From Halieaceae bacterium UBA5044 (GTDB lineage Bacteria; Pseudomonadota; Gammaproteobacteria; Pseudomonadales; Halieaceae), in NCBI GenBank assembly GCA_002416125.1, contig DIBU01000013.1, positions 299,899-363,898 on the forward strand: DNA of 64,000 nt, in the 5' to 3' direction. The translations under genes and the position numbers were made by a program. Shown piece by piece: positions 51,062 to 60,401 of the stretch (positions are counted from its first letter, which is position 1; each line of letters begins with the position of its first letter). The notes under the pieces are model-generated. The model saw nothing but the letters and a program-made list of their open reading frames with translations, made no database searches and was not told the origin of the DNA.

Positions 51062-51736
51062 ATGGATAAGCTGGCCCACCTGCAACGCCTGCTGGGGTAT
51101 ACCTTCAGCGATCCGGCGCTGTTACAGCTGGCTCTCACCCACCGCAGCGCATCGGGCACGAACAACGAGCGCCTGGAATTTCTCGGCGACTCCATCCTCA
51201 ATCACGTCATCGCGGAAGCGCTGTATCGGCGTCTGCCCAAGGCACGGGAAGGAGACCTGAGCCGGTTGCGTGCCAGCCTGGTGAAAGGCGACACACTGGC
51301 CGAGGTGGGCCGGGAGCTGGAACTGGGCGAATACCTTCGGCTGGGGCTGGGCGAGCGCAAGAGCGGTGGGCACCAGCGCGGCTCCATCATCGCCGACGTG
51401 CTGGAGGCGGTGACTGGCGCTATTCTGCTTGACGGTGGGGTGGACGCCTGCCGTGAGTGCCTGTTGCGCTGGTTCGACAGCCGCCTGCAGGGGGTGCAGC
51501 CGGGGGCGGCGCGCAAGGACCATAAAACGCGGCTGCAGGAGTTCCTGCAGGGGCGGGGCCTGGCATTGCCCGCCTACGAACTGGTCGCCGTTGAAGGCGA
51601 AGACCACAACCAGCGGTTTCACATTCAATGCAGGCTGCCGGCGCCCGCTGGCGCATTCCCGGGTAGCGGGAGCAGCCGCCGCAAGGCCGAGCAGGCCGCC
51701 GCACAAGCCGCGCTGGAGGCGCTGTCTGATGTCTGA
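51062..51736 (+). CDS. rnc: Ribonuclease III
   Basis: A 224-residue double-strand-specific RNase for rRNA and mRNA processing. NNERLEFLGDSILNHVI is the family signature with the catalytic acidic residues. ADVLEAVTGAILLDGG carries the second acidic cluster. The C-terminal dsRNA-binding domain includes DHKTRLQEFLQG and SRRKAEQAAAQAALEAL. It overlaps era by 8 bases. Confidence 0.97.
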   Translation: MDKLAHLQRLLGYTFSDPALLQLALTHRSASGTNNERLEFLGDSILNHVIAEALYRRLPKAREGDLSRLRASLVKGDTLAEVGRELELGEYLRLGLGERKSGGHQRGSIIADVLEAVTGAILLDGGVDACRECLLRWFDSRLQGVQPGAARKDHKTRLQEFLQGRGLALPAYELVAVEGEDHNQRFHIQCRLPAPAGAFPGSGSSRRKAEQAAAQAALEALSDV

Positions 51737-52637
51737 TGCAACGCAGACGGCCTTGCGCTGTGGCTATGTGGCGATTGTAGGGCGGCCCAATGTGGGCAAG
51801 TCCACGCTGCTGAATCATCTTCTGGGACAGAAGATCAGCATTACCTCGCGCAAACCCCAGACAACCCGCAACCAGGTGTTGGGGATCAAAACCGAAGACG
51901 ACTGCCAGATCATTTTTGTCGATACCCCGGGCCTGCACCAGGCCGAGGCGAGGGCCATCAACCGTTACATGAACCGAGCGGCGAGCAGTGCCATCCGCGA
52001 TGTCGACGTGATTGTCATGGTGGTGGACCGCACGGCGTGGACAGACGAAGACGAGTGGGTGCTGCAGCGTGTCAGGCAGGCGGCGTTGCCAACGCTGCTG
52101 GTGGTGAACAAGGTTGACCTGCTGGAGAACAAACAGCTGCTGCTGCCCCACCTGCAGGCCCTCGCGGAAAAAATGCCGGAGGCCGCGATTGTGCCGCTGT
52201 CGGCGCTGCGCGGGCAGAATCTTGACGCGCTCGAAGGCGAAATCCGTCAGCGCTTGCCGCAGTCCACACATTTCTTTCCCGAAGACCAGATAACCGACCG
52301 CAGCCAGCGCTTTCTGGCGGCCGAGATGGTGCGCGAGAAGATCATGCGTCAGCTGGGTGACGAGTTGCCCTATGCCGTTGCAGTGGAGATCGAGGAGTTT
52401 CGGCAGGAGGGCGCAATTCTCAACATCTCGGCCCTGATCCTGGTCGAGCGCGACGGGCAGAAGCGCATTTTGATCGGTGAAGGCGGCAGTCGCCTGCGCA
52501 GTATTGGCACGGATGCGCGTCGTGACATGGAGCGCCTGTTCGACAGCAAAGTGATGCTGCGGCTGTGGGTGAAGGTGAAGTCGGGCTGGTCCGACGATGA
52601 GCGCGCCTTGCGCAGCCTCGGTTACGACGATCGCTGA
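51729..52637 (+). CDS. era: GTPase Era
   Basis: A 302-residue GTPase for maturation of the 30S ribosomal subunit. GRPNVGKSTLLNHLLGQ (P-loop), DTPGLHQ (switch II) and NKVDLLEN (base recognition) are clear. The C-terminal KH domain (RILIGEGGSRLRSIGTDARRD) binds the 3' end of 16S rRNA. The ATG at 51729 overlaps the rnc stop; the frame opening at 51429 is inside rnc. Confidence 0.97.
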   Translation: MSDATQTALRCGYVAIVGRPNVGKSTLLNHLLGQKISITSRKPQTTRNQVLGIKTEDDCQIIFVDTPGLHQAEARAINRYMNRAASSAIRDVDVIVMVVDRTAWTDEDEWVLQRVRQAALPTLLVVNKVDLLENKQLLLPHLQALAEKMPEAAIVPLSALRGQNLDALEGEIRQRLPQSTHFFPEDQITDRSQRFLAAEMVREKIMRQLGDELPYAVAVEIEEFRQEGAILNISALILVERDGQKRILIGEGGSRLRSIGTDARRDMERLFDSKVMLRLWVKVKSGWSDDERALRSLGYDDR

Positions 52638-52654
52638 CGGGTGCCGCCAGCCCT

Positions 52655-53383
52655 ATGCGCGTCTCCCTCCAGCCTGCCTACCTGTTGCACAGTCGCCCCT
52701 ACCGCGACAGCAGTCTTCTGCTGGATATGTTCACCGCAGAGCACGGCCGTGTGGCGCTGATCGGACGCGGCGCCCAGCGCCGCAGCCGCGGGGGCAGCCA
52801 GGCATCCCTGCTGCAGCCCTTCAGGCCCTTGCTGGTCAGTTTTTCCGGTCGCGCCGAGCAGAAACCGTTGCTGGCAGTGGAGCCCGCCGGCGCCCTGCCG
52901 GCGCTGCGCGCTGAACGGCTGTTCAGCGGTCTGTATCTCAATGAATTACTGGTGCGACTGCTGCAGCGACACGACCCGCAACCCGAGCTGTTCGCGCTCT
53001 ATGGCAACACCCTCGGCGGCCTGGCCTGCAACCCCTCAACGGAAGCCGACCTGCGCCGCTTCGAGTTTGGCCTGCTGGATGCGCTGGGTTACGGTTTCGA
53101 TCCCGCCCATGACGGTCACAGCGGCCTGCCGGTAGAGCCGGGGCGCTGGTACCAGTACCAGGCCGAATTTGGCCTGGTCGCCTGTAGCGACGCAGTTGCG
53201 GCGCAGGGGACTCGTTTTGCCGGGGCCGATCTGCTGGGTATTGCCGCGGGGCAGTACGACGGTGAATACAGTATGGCGGCCAAACGCCTCTTGCGACAGG
53301 CCCTGGCCAGCCATTTGGGTGAGCGACCGCTGCACAGCCGCGAGCTTTTCCGCCAGTTTCGTCACGCCGGGCGTCAGCAGTGA
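52655..53383 (+). CDS. recO: DNA repair protein RecO
   Basis: A 242-residue protein of the RecFOR recombination mediator. The N-terminal OB fold (AYLLHSRPYRDSSLLLDMFTAEHGRVALIGRGA) and the helical C-terminal domain are typical. The zinc-finger cysteines of some RecO proteins are absent, as in E. coli. It overlaps acpS by 4 bases. The pdxJ gene that usually separates recO from acpS is missing. Confidence 0.93.
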   Translation: MRVSLQPAYLLHSRPYRDSSLLLDMFTAEHGRVALIGRGAQRRSRGGSQASLLQPFRPLLVSFSGRAEQKPLLAVEPAGALPALRAERLFSGLYLNELLVRLLQRHDPQPELFALYGNTLGGLACNPSTEADLRRFEFGLLDALGYGFDPAHDGHSGLPVEPGRWYQYQAEFGLVACSDAVAAQGTRFAGADLLGIAAGQYDGEYSMAAKRLLRQALASHLGERPLHSRELFRQFRHAGRQQ

Positions 53384-53751
53384 TTGCCCTGGGCACGGAC
53401 ATTCTTGAAATCGAACGCATTGCTGCCGTGGTGGAGCGGCTCGGAGACCGTTTCGTGCAGCGTATCCTCACCCCCGCTGAGCGCGCCGAGTACCACGCCA
53501 GCCAGCAGCCGGTGCGGCTGCTGGCCAAGCGGTTTGCGGCGAAGGAAGCGATAGCCAAGGCGCTGGGCACAGGGATCGGTCGCGGCGTCAGCTGGCAGGA
53601 CATCGAGATACAGCACGACGCACAGGGCGCTCCGCTGGTGGTGCTCCATGGCGGGGCAGCCGAGGTCGTGAAGCGTCGCGGGGGCCATGGGGTGCTGCTC
53701 TCGCTGGCGGACGAGCAGGCCTATGTGGTGGCATTTGCCGCACTGCAGTGA
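53380..53751 (+). CDS. acpS: Holo-[acyl-carrier-protein] synthase
   Basis: A 123-residue 4'-phosphopantetheinyl transferase that activates acyl carrier protein with CoA. GTDILEIERI (metal-binding Asp) and FAAKEAIAKALGTG (metal-binding Glu) are the family motifs. The GTG start overlaps the recO stop. Confidence 0.95.
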   Translation: MIALGTDILEIERIAAVVERLGDRFVQRILTPAERAEYHASQQPVRLLAKRFAAKEAIAKALGTGIGRGVSWQDIEIQHDAQGAPLVVLHGGAAEVVKRRGGHGVLLSLADEQAYVVAFAALQ

Positions 53752-53833
53752 GATGGCAGGCCGATCCGCCGCAGAACATGCCCGCGGCCGGGAAAATCGC
53801 TATACTGGCCCGCCACCCGGGTTACGGTGAATC

Positions 53834-54730
53834 ATGTCCGACTATCCCACAATAGAGCAGTGCATCGGCAACACGCCGCTGGTGAGGCTGCAGCGTCTCC
53901 CCGGCGCGACCTCGAATACCCTGTTGGCCAAGCTGGAGGGCAATAACCCTGCGGGCTCGGTGAAAGACCGTCCGGCACTGAGCATGATCGCCGAGGCCGA
54001 GGCCCGCGGAGACATCCGCCCCGGTGATACGCTGATTGAAGCGACCAGCGGCAACACCGGCATTGCGCTGGCCATGGCGGCCGCGATTCGCGGTTACCGC
54101 TTGCTGCTGATCATGCCCGCGCACATGAGTAGCGAGCGCAAGCAGGCCATGTCCGCCTACGGCGCGGAGCTGATCGAGGTGACCCAGGCCGAGGGCATGG
54201 AGGGTGCGCGTGACCTCGCCCTGAAGATGGAAGCAGAGGGCAAGGGTCGCGTGCTGAACCAGTTTGGTAACCCGGACAATCCCCTGGCGCACTATCGTGG
54301 CACCGGCCCGGAAATCTGGCGCCAGACCTCAGGCACAGTCACGCACTTTATCGCATCCATGGGCACCACCGGCACCATCATGGGCGTGTCCGCATTTCTG
54401 AAGGCGCAGAACCCGGACATCCAGATCATTGGTCTGCAGCCCGTCGAAGGGTCGAGCATTCCCGGCATCCGTCGCTGGCCGCAGGCTTACCTGCCGGCAA
54501 TTTTTGATGCGGCGCGTGTCGACCGGGTCATGGATATTTCGCAGCAGGAATCCGAGCACCACATGCGCCTCATGGCGCGGGAGGAGGGCATATTCTGCGG
54601 CGTATCTTCCGGCGGTGCCATCGCTGCGGCACTGAAAGTCTCCGCCGAAGTCGATAACGCGGTCATCGTCGCCATCGTCTGCGACCGCGGTGACCGCTAC
54701 CTGTCCACGGGCGTTTTCGCCGCCTCCTGA
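53834..54730 (+). CDS. cysM: Cysteine synthase B
   Basis: A PLP-dependent enzyme of 298 residues that makes cysteine (or S-sulfocysteine) from O-acetylserine. NPAGSVKDRPAL contains the Schiff-base lysine, and EATSGNTGIALA the PLP and substrate loop. Length below 300 and TGTIMGVSAFLKAQNP fit CysM rather than CysK. It is immediately upstream of relA, a common gammaproteobacterial order, although the usual rlmD gene between them is missing. Confidence 0.95.
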   Translation: MSDYPTIEQCIGNTPLVRLQRLPGATSNTLLAKLEGNNPAGSVKDRPALSMIAEAEARGDIRPGDTLIEATSGNTGIALAMAAAIRGYRLLLIMPAHMSSERKQAMSAYGAELIEVTQAEGMEGARDLALKMEAEGKGRVLNQFGNPDNPLAHYRGTGPEIWRQTSGTVTHFIASMGTTGTIMGVSAFLKAQNPDIQIIGLQPVEGSSIPGIRRWPQAYLPAIFDAARVDRVMDISQQESEHHMRLMAREEGIFCGVSSGGAIAAALKVSAEVDNAVIVAIVCDRGDRYLSTGVFAAS

Positions 54731-54743
54731 GGCACGCTGCAGT

Positions 54744-56978
54744 ATGGTTCGAGTCCGGGAGCAATCTCACCTTACACCCACTGGCGAGATAGATCTCGAG
54801 CGCTGGCTGGCACAGCTGCCGATACTGCATCGCGAGGATGACGAGAACCGCCTGCTCGAGGCCTGTCGCCTGGTGCGCAGCGCCAGTAGCCGGCCCGGGC
54901 GCGATCTGCCCGATTGGGCCCACGACCCGGACTGTTTTGCCGCGGGCCTGGATATCGCGCTGATTCTCGCGGAACTGCATGTGGGCACTGATTGCCTAGT
55001 GGCCGGCATTCTCTACCGCGCAGTGCGGGAAGAGCGCCTCCCGCTTGAGGATGTAGAACAGCGTTTCGGGGCCGGTGTCAGCCACCTGCTCAGCGGTGTG
55101 TTGCGCATGGCGGCCATCAGCGACCTGAAAACACAGATTGACTCGCCCGTACTCGGTCAGCCCCACGGCCAGAAAGACAATATCCGCAAGATGCTGGTGG
55201 CACTTGTGGACGATTTCCGCGTGGCATTGATCAAGCTGGCAGAGCGTACCTGCGCCATCCGCGCGGTGAAGAACGATGAGGAAGAGCGGCGCTGGCCGAT
55301 CGCACGCGAAGTGTTCGATGTCTATGCCCCATTGGCACATCGGCTGGGTATCGGCCATCTCAAGTGGGAACTGGAGGACTTGTCGTTCCGCTACATCTAC
55401 GGCGACGCCTACCGCAAGATTGCTCGCCTGCTGGACGGCAAGCGCCTCGAGCGTGATCGCTATATCGCCCGGGTGACGGAGGAGCTGACGCGCGTGCTCG
55501 GCGAGGCCGGGCTGCAATTCAATATCAGCGGTCGCGCCAAACACATCTACAGCATCTGGCGCAAAATGCAGCGCAAGGGTATTGGCTTTTCACAGGTCTA
55601 CGACATTCGGGCCGTGCGCATTCTGGTGCCCGAAATCAAGGACTGTTACGCGACTTTGGGGCTGGTGCACGGGCTGTGGCGCAATATTCCCAATGAGTTT
55701 GATGACTACATCGCAAACCCCAAGGAAAATGGCTATCGCTCTCTGCACACGGCGGTAATCGGCCCCGAGGGGAAGATACTGGAAGTACAGATTCGCACCA
55801 CCCAGATGCATGAAGAGTCCGAGTTGGGCGTCTGCGCACACTGGCGTTACAAGAAGTCGGATGTGCCGACGAACCTCGCGAGCAGCTACGAAGAGAAAAT
55901 TGCCTGGCTGCGTCAGGTGCTGGACTGGAACGAGGTTATCGGCGACAGCGGTGACATGGTGGAGCAGTTCAGCTCGGATCTGGCGCAGGACCGCGTCTAC
56001 GTATTCACGCCTAATGGCGACGTGGTAAACCTTGCGCATGGAGCCACACCGCTGGATTTTGCCTACCACGTGCACACTGAAATCGGCCACCGCTGTCGGG
56101 GCGCCAAGGTCAACGGCACCATTGTGCCCTTGACCTACACGCTGCAGACCGGGGAGCGGGTAGAGATCCTCACCAGCCGTCAGGGTGTGCCCAAACGTGA
56201 CTGGCTACAGTCCGGTTTGGGCTACCTGCGCACCTCGCGGGCGCGGGCCAAGGTGCAGCAGTGGTTCAAGGCGCAAGCGCGCGAGGATAACGTGGATGCC
56301 GGCAGACACCTGCTGGAACGCGAGTTTCGTCGCCTGGCCCTGACCAGTGTGGATTACCGTCGCGTGGCTGATAAAGTGCATATGCCTACCGTTGACGATA
56401 TGTACGCAGCCGTGGGTGCTGGCGATCTCGCCTACTCCACTGTGCTGAATGCGGCGCAGTCGCTGGTGGAAAAACGCGCGGAGCCGCAGCTGCAGGTGGC
56501 GCGACCGGGCAGCGATCCGCTCTCCCGCGGACAGATCCGTGTGCAGGGTGTTGGCAATCTGTTGACGCATATGGCCGGCTGCTGTAAGCCGCTGCCCGGA
56601 GATGCCATTACCGGTTTTATCACACGCATTCGCGGCGTCAGTATCCATCGCAGCGACTGCGCGCGCCTGCTCGGTCTGCAGGAGAGCGCTCCCGAGCGCG
56701 TGATCGAAGTGGCGTGGGGTGAGTCACCGCGCGAGAACTACGAAGTGGATGTCGCCATCGAGGCCTATGACAGACAGGGTCTGCTGCGTGATATCACCAA
56801 CCTGTTTGCCAATGCGCGGATCAATGTCCTCGCCATCTCCACTCAGACCAACAAGAAAAAACACACTGCGACCATGCGCCTCACCGTGGAAGTGCCTGAC
56901 CTTGGCGCCCTGTCCAAGCTGCTCGAGCGCATCAGCCGCCTGAGCAACGTGGTGTCCGTTGCCAGGGTGTCCGAGTGA
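54744..56978 (+). CDS. relA: GTP pyrophosphokinase RelA
   Basis: A long RelA/SpoT protein of 744 residues that makes (p)ppGpp on stalled ribosomes. The N-terminal hydrolase domain is degenerate (AGILYRAVREE where the active HD motif would be), typical of RelA rather than SpoT. The synthetase domain has RAKHIYSIWRKMQRK and ENGYRSLHTAVIGP with the catalytic acidic residues (EFDD). TGS and ACT domains follow (TPNGDVVNLAHGATPLDFAY; the C-terminal 80 residues). The ATG at 54744 gives the normal start MVRVREQSH. It overlaps mazG. Confidence 0.96.
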   Translation: MVRVREQSHLTPTGEIDLERWLAQLPILHREDDENRLLEACRLVRSASSRPGRDLPDWAHDPDCFAAGLDIALILAELHVGTDCLVAGILYRAVREERLPLEDVEQRFGAGVSHLLSGVLRMAAISDLKTQIDSPVLGQPHGQKDNIRKMLVALVDDFRVALIKLAERTCAIRAVKNDEEERRWPIAREVFDVYAPLAHRLGIGHLKWELEDLSFRYIYGDAYRKIARLLDGKRLERDRYIARVTEELTRVLGEAGLQFNISGRAKHIYSIWRKMQRKGIGFSQVYDIRAVRILVPEIKDCYATLGLVHGLWRNIPNEFDDYIANPKENGYRSLHTAVIGPEGKILEVQIRTTQMHEESELGVCAHWRYKKSDVPTNLASSYEEKIAWLRQVLDWNEVIGDSGDMVEQFSSDLAQDRVYVFTPNGDVVNLAHGATPLDFAYHVHTEIGHRCRGAKVNGTIVPLTYTLQTGERVEILTSRQGVPKRDWLQSGLGYLRTSRARAKVQQWFKAQAREDNVDAGRHLLEREFRRLALTSVDYRRVADKVHMPTVDDMYAAVGAGDLAYSTVLNAAQSLVEKRAEPQLQVARPGSDPLSRGQIRVQGVGNLLTHMAGCCKPLPGDAITGFITRIRGVSIHRSDCARLLGLQESAPERVIEVAWGESPRENYEVDVAIEAYDRQGLLRDITNLFANARINVLAISTQTNKKKHTATMRLTVEVPDLGALSKLLERISRLSNVVSVARVSE

Positions 56979-57799
56979 GTCACGCCATGCCCGATACGCC
57001 CTACACTATTGCCGACCTGCTGCGTGTGATGCAGCGCCTGCGCGATCCCGATGGCGGCTGTCCCTGGGATTTGCGCCAGGATTTTCAGAGTATTGTCCCT
57101 TCGACGCTGGAAGAGTGTTACGAACTTGCCGCCGCTATTGAACAGGGCGACTACCCGCACGTCGCGGAAGAGCTGGGCGACGTGCTGTTTCAGGTGGTTT
57201 TCTATGCGCAATTGGGTCGCGAGCAGAGCCTGTTCTCTTTCGAGGAGATCGTGCACACACTGGTAGACAAGCTGTTGCGGCGCCATCCGCACGTCTTTGC
57301 CGACGGCGATATCGAAGGCCGTGTGGAAGCGCAGTGTGAGGTTGCCGAGGTGAAACGCAGCTGGGAAGCGATCAAGCGCGAGGAGCGCGCGGCACGCTCA
57401 CAACGTGGTGTGCTGGATGATGTTCCGGTGGCACTGCCGGCCTTGCCGCGTGCACAGAAGCTGCAGAAGCGCGCTGCGCTGGTGGGCTTCGACTGGCCGG
57501 ATGCTCGTGCGGTATTGGAAAAGCTCGACGAGGAGCGCAACGAACTGCGGGAGGCCATAACAACAGGCGATACGGCAGCGATTGCCGACGAGATGGGCGA
57601 CCTGTTGTTTACCTGCGTGAACCTGGCGCGCCGGCTCGGCCTTGATGCCGAGAGCACACTGCGCCACGCATCCGCCAAATTCGAACGGCGTTTTCGCGTG
57701 ATGGAGGCCGCGCTGGCGGAAGCGGATGGGCGCGGGCTTGCGGCGCTGACAACCAGTGAGCTCGAGGCGCTGTGGGTGGCGGCCAAGGCGCGCGATTAG
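56975..57799 (+). CDS. mazG: Nucleoside triphosphate pyrophosphohydrolase MazG
   Basis: A 274-residue enzyme with two MazG repeats, hydrolysing NTPs to NMP and pyrophosphate. The metal-binding EExxE pattern is seen in EECYELAAAIE and EELGDVLFQVVF, and again in DEERNELREAI and DEMGDLLFTCVN. In E. coli it lies downstream of relA and helps lower ppGpp during starvation. The GTG at 56975 overlaps the relA stop; an ATG at 56987 is an alternative start. Confidence 0.95.
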   Translation: MSHAMPDTPYTIADLLRVMQRLRDPDGGCPWDLRQDFQSIVPSTLEECYELAAAIEQGDYPHVAEELGDVLFQVVFYAQLGREQSLFSFEEIVHTLVDKLLRRHPHVFADGDIEGRVEAQCEVAEVKRSWEAIKREERAARSQRGVLDDVPVALPALPRAQKLQKRAALVGFDWPDARAVLEKLDEERNELREAITTGDTAAIADEMGDLLFTCVNLARRLGLDAESTLRHASAKFERRFRVMEAALAEADGRGLAALTTSELEALWVAAKARD

Positions 57800-57961
57800 G
57801 CCGTGCTGCCTGAGCGGGGCTGCTGAGGCGGGCTGCCCCGGCGGGGCTTGTGCAAAAACCTGCCCCTGTGTATGGTTAGGCCCCCCGTTTGTATGGCCAG
57901 ATTGCTACGCTGCGCAGCGGCACGGGCCAGAGCTGCACGATAACCTCGAGGATTCACCTGC

Positions 57962-58609
57962 ATGCGATTAATACTCCTTGGCGCTCCCGGCGCCGGTAAA
58001 GGCACCCAGGCACAGTTCATCACCGAAACCTGGGGTATTCCCCAAATTTCCACAGGGGATATGCTGCGGGCTGCGGTAAAAGCCCAAACCGAACTGGGAA
58101 TTGCAGCGAAGGCGGTAATGGATGCAGGTGGACTGGTGTCGGATGACATTATCATCGGTCTGGTCAAGGAGCGCATCAAACAGCCGGATTGCGCCAATGG
58201 TTTCCTGTTCGACGGCTTTCCGCGCACCATTCCGCAGGCAGAAGCCATGGTCGACGCCGGCGTTGATATCGATCACGTAGTTGAAATCGCAGTGCAGGAC
58301 GAGGAAATCGTCGCACGCCTGAGCGGTCGCCGCGTGCACCCCGCATCCGGTCGTGTGTACCACGTGCTGCACAATCCGCCACAGCGCGAAGGACTGGATG
58401 ATGAAAGTGGCGAGCCGCTGGTGCAGCGTGATGATGACAAGGAAGAGACCATCCGCAAGCGTTTGCAGGTCTATCAGGAGCAGACGCGTCCGCTGGTGCA
58501 GTTCTACCAGTCCATGACGGGCCCGCGCGCACCCGCCTGCCATCGTGTGGAAGGTGTTGGCAGCGTCGAAGATATTCGTCGCAAAGTGTTCGCGGCATTG
58601 GGCCGCTGA
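57962..58609 (+). CDS. adk: Adenylate kinase
   Basis: A 215-residue long-type adenylate kinase balancing ATP, ADP and AMP. GAPGAGKGTQAQFI is the P-loop, and DGFPRTIPQAEAM the AMP-binding signature. The LID domain (about residues 122-160, GRRVHPASGRVYH) lacks zinc-binding cysteines. The 162-base gap before it holds no other gene. Confidence 0.97.
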   Translation: MRLILLGAPGAGKGTQAQFITETWGIPQISTGDMLRAAVKAQTELGIAAKAVMDAGGLVSDDIIIGLVKERIKQPDCANGFLFDGFPRTIPQAEAMVDAGVDIDHVVEIAVQDEEIVARLSGRRVHPASGRVYHVLHNPPQREGLDDESGEPLVQRDDDKEETIRKRLQVYQEQTRPLVQFYQSMTGPRAPACHRVEGVGSVEDIRRKVFAALGR

Positions 58610-58797
58610 GTATTTCCAGCCGTCGCGCTCGCACCCGGGCGCAACTCAAGCGCAGGTGAACGTGCTTTTTCTGCAGGCCCCGGCAATGTCACGTTCGCCG
58701 GTTTGCGGCTGCGTGACAAATGTGCAGTTGTAAGCGCAGTTGAATATTGCTATTTTGCGAGCAACTCTGGAAACACCAACAGTTGGAGAGATCGCGT

Positions 58798-59646
58798 ATG
58801 GCAACGGCCAAAGGCAAGGCGAAAGCAAAGACCGGCACACGTAAAGCGCCGGTGAAAAAGGCGCCACGCAAGAAGGCGGCTGTCGCCACCGCCAAGAAAT
58901 CATCAACCGCAGCCGCCGCCGAGAAGCGCGCGCGTGACGCGCTGGCGAAACTGCAGGCCACTGTAGAGTCGGAAAAGAAAGCCCTTGCCGAGGCGCGCGC
59001 GAAATTGAAAGCCGCGCGCAGCGACGCGGACGCACGCGCACGCAAAGCCGCAAGCAAGACCGTGGATCGGGTCAACTCCCGCCTCGACAGTGCGCGCAGC
59101 AAGCTTGATGGCATGCGCCAGCGCGTGAAGGAACTGGTTGCCGAGGCGCAGCTGGCGGCGCACCGCGTTGCGGCCGAGGAGCGTATTCTGGCCAAGAAGG
59201 CAGAGCTTGCCGCCAAGGCTGAAGCGGACAAGGCGCGCGCGCTGGCCAGGCACGCCCGTCAGTGGAGCAAAGAGCGCGCCAAGGCTGATGCCGAGAAACT
59301 CTCGGCGCTGGAAAAGAAAGTCCTGGGCCAGTTGCGCGCAGCAGAGAAAAAAGCCGAGGCCGCTGCCAAGGCCGCGTTCGGCAAAGCCCGCAGTGGACGC
59401 AAGTCGGTGGCATCCGGTGTGGATTCAGCGCTGTCTCGCGCCGGCAAACCGAGCACCAGGAAGGCGGCAGCAAAGCCCAGCGCGAAGCAGTCTGCCGCTG
59501 CCAGCGCCAAACCCAAGAAAACCAAGGCCGCGGCGAGCAAGCCAAAGGCCGCCAAAGCCCAGACCAAGACGAAAGCCAAGGCCAAGGCTGCCCCCAAAAA
59601 GGCGGCTACCGCAAAGCGTAAGGCAGCAGCCAAAAAGCAGGCCTGA
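58798..59646 (+). CDS. Histone-H1-like Lys/Ala-rich protein (AlgP-like)
   Basis: A very basic protein of 282 residues made mostly of Lys and Ala. The first 45 residues and the last 90 are Lys/Ala/Pro repeats (KAPVKKAPRKKA, KAKAKAAPKKAATAKRKAAA) like eukaryotic histone H1 tails. The middle (about residues 45-190) is a long predicted coiled coil with heptads (ARDALAKLQATVESEKKAL). It resembles Pseudomonas AlgP (AlgR3), a DNA-binding protein that affects transcription. The ATG at 58798 follows GGAGAG at 7 bases. A strong terminator follows. Confidence 0.8.
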   Translation: MATAKGKAKAKTGTRKAPVKKAPRKKAAVATAKKSSTAAAAEKRARDALAKLQATVESEKKALAEARAKLKAARSDADARARKAASKTVDRVNSRLDSARSKLDGMRQRVKELVAEAQLAAHRVAAEERILAKKAELAAKAEADKARALARHARQWSKERAKADAEKLSALEKKVLGQLRAAEKKAEAAAKAAFGKARSGRKSVASGVDSALSRAGKPSTRKAAAKPSAKQSAAASAKPKKTKAAASKPKAAKAQTKTKAKAKAAPKKAATAKRKAAAKKQA

Positions 59647-59667
59647 GGCCACCTCCGCAACACAGCC

Positions 59668-59699
59668 CCGCAGCGGTAGCCCGCTGCGGTTTTTTTTTT
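59668..59699 (+). terminator. Rho-independent terminator of the histone-like gene
   Basis: CCGCAGCGG-TAGC-CCGCTGCGG forms a perfect 9-bp stem followed by an unbroken run of ten T at 59690-59699. It starts 22 bases after the stop codon. Confidence 0.95.
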
Positions 59700-59717
59700 G
59701 CCTGTAAGCGGCTCGCC

Positions 59718-60299
59718 TCAGTCGAAAGCCTCGGGCGTATTGCAGTTGAGAAAGTCAGCACCGCTGAATTCGACTGTGACGGTATGTTGTGACGCGTACC
59801 ATCCCTGCACCGATCGACCTCCGGATCCCAGGTAGTCCGGGAGCCCAGCCAGTACCCGACGCCGCAGGACGGCGTGCAGGTAGTGCGCGTCTCCCGCTGC
59901 TGAAGCGTAGGCGATGTCAGCCTCAGGCGAGGCCTCCAGTGCACGCAGCAGACGCTCGCCCAGGTCCAGGGGCAGAAGGGGGGTGTCGCAGGGCGTCACG
60001 AGTAGCAGCGATGAGCTGATATCGGGCAGTGAGCGCAAGCCGGCGAGGGGCCCGAACGCCTCCGTAAGGTCGCTGAAAACCCGGTCTGCATAGCGAATAT
60101 AGTCGTCCCTGTTACGATTGCAGTTGATCCACAGCTCACCCACCTGCGGACGCAGGCGTGCGGCGACCTGTGCAACCAGTGGCTGTCCGCGCCAGTGCAG
60201 CAGTCCCTTGTCCCGGCCGCCCAGGCGTCGCCCGGCACCACCCGCCAGAATCACGCCGGTGAGGCGCGTATTGCCCTGCACATTATTCAACCGTTTCAC
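59718..60299 (-). CDS. mobA: Molybdenum cofactor guanylyltransferase
   Basis: A 193-residue nucleotidyltransferase that attaches GMP to molybdopterin. TGVILAGGAGRRLGGRDKGLL is the N-terminal GTP-binding signature with the conserved Lys. LLVTPCDTPLLP holds the metal-binding Asp. The window shows no molybdoenzyme, so the target is elsewhere. It is divergent from tsaB across about 100 bases. Confidence 0.95.
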   Translation of the reverse strand: MKRLNNVQGNTRLTGVILAGGAGRRLGGRDKGLLHWRGQPLVAQVAARLRPQVGELWINCNRNRDDYIRYADRVFSDLTEAFGPLAGLRSLPDISSSLLLVTPCDTPLLPLDLGERLLRALEASPEADIAYASAAGDAHYLHAVLRRRVLAGLPDYLGSGGRSVQGWYASQHTVTVEFSGADFLNCNTPEAFD

Positions 60300-60401
60300 G
60301 CTCTCCCAGGTTCAGGCCACTCGCTTGCTGTGAGATAATCGCACAATACAGGGGCTGCGTGCGCGCGGCCTGTGCTGTCACCTGTCTCGTGTAGCGAATC
60401 C

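Noticed and set aside
58801..59640. Low-complexity Lys/Ala stretch as non-coding repeat
   Set aside because: Codon choice varies while the amino acids stay Lys/Ala, there is a good ribosome binding site and a strong terminator, so it is a real coding region.
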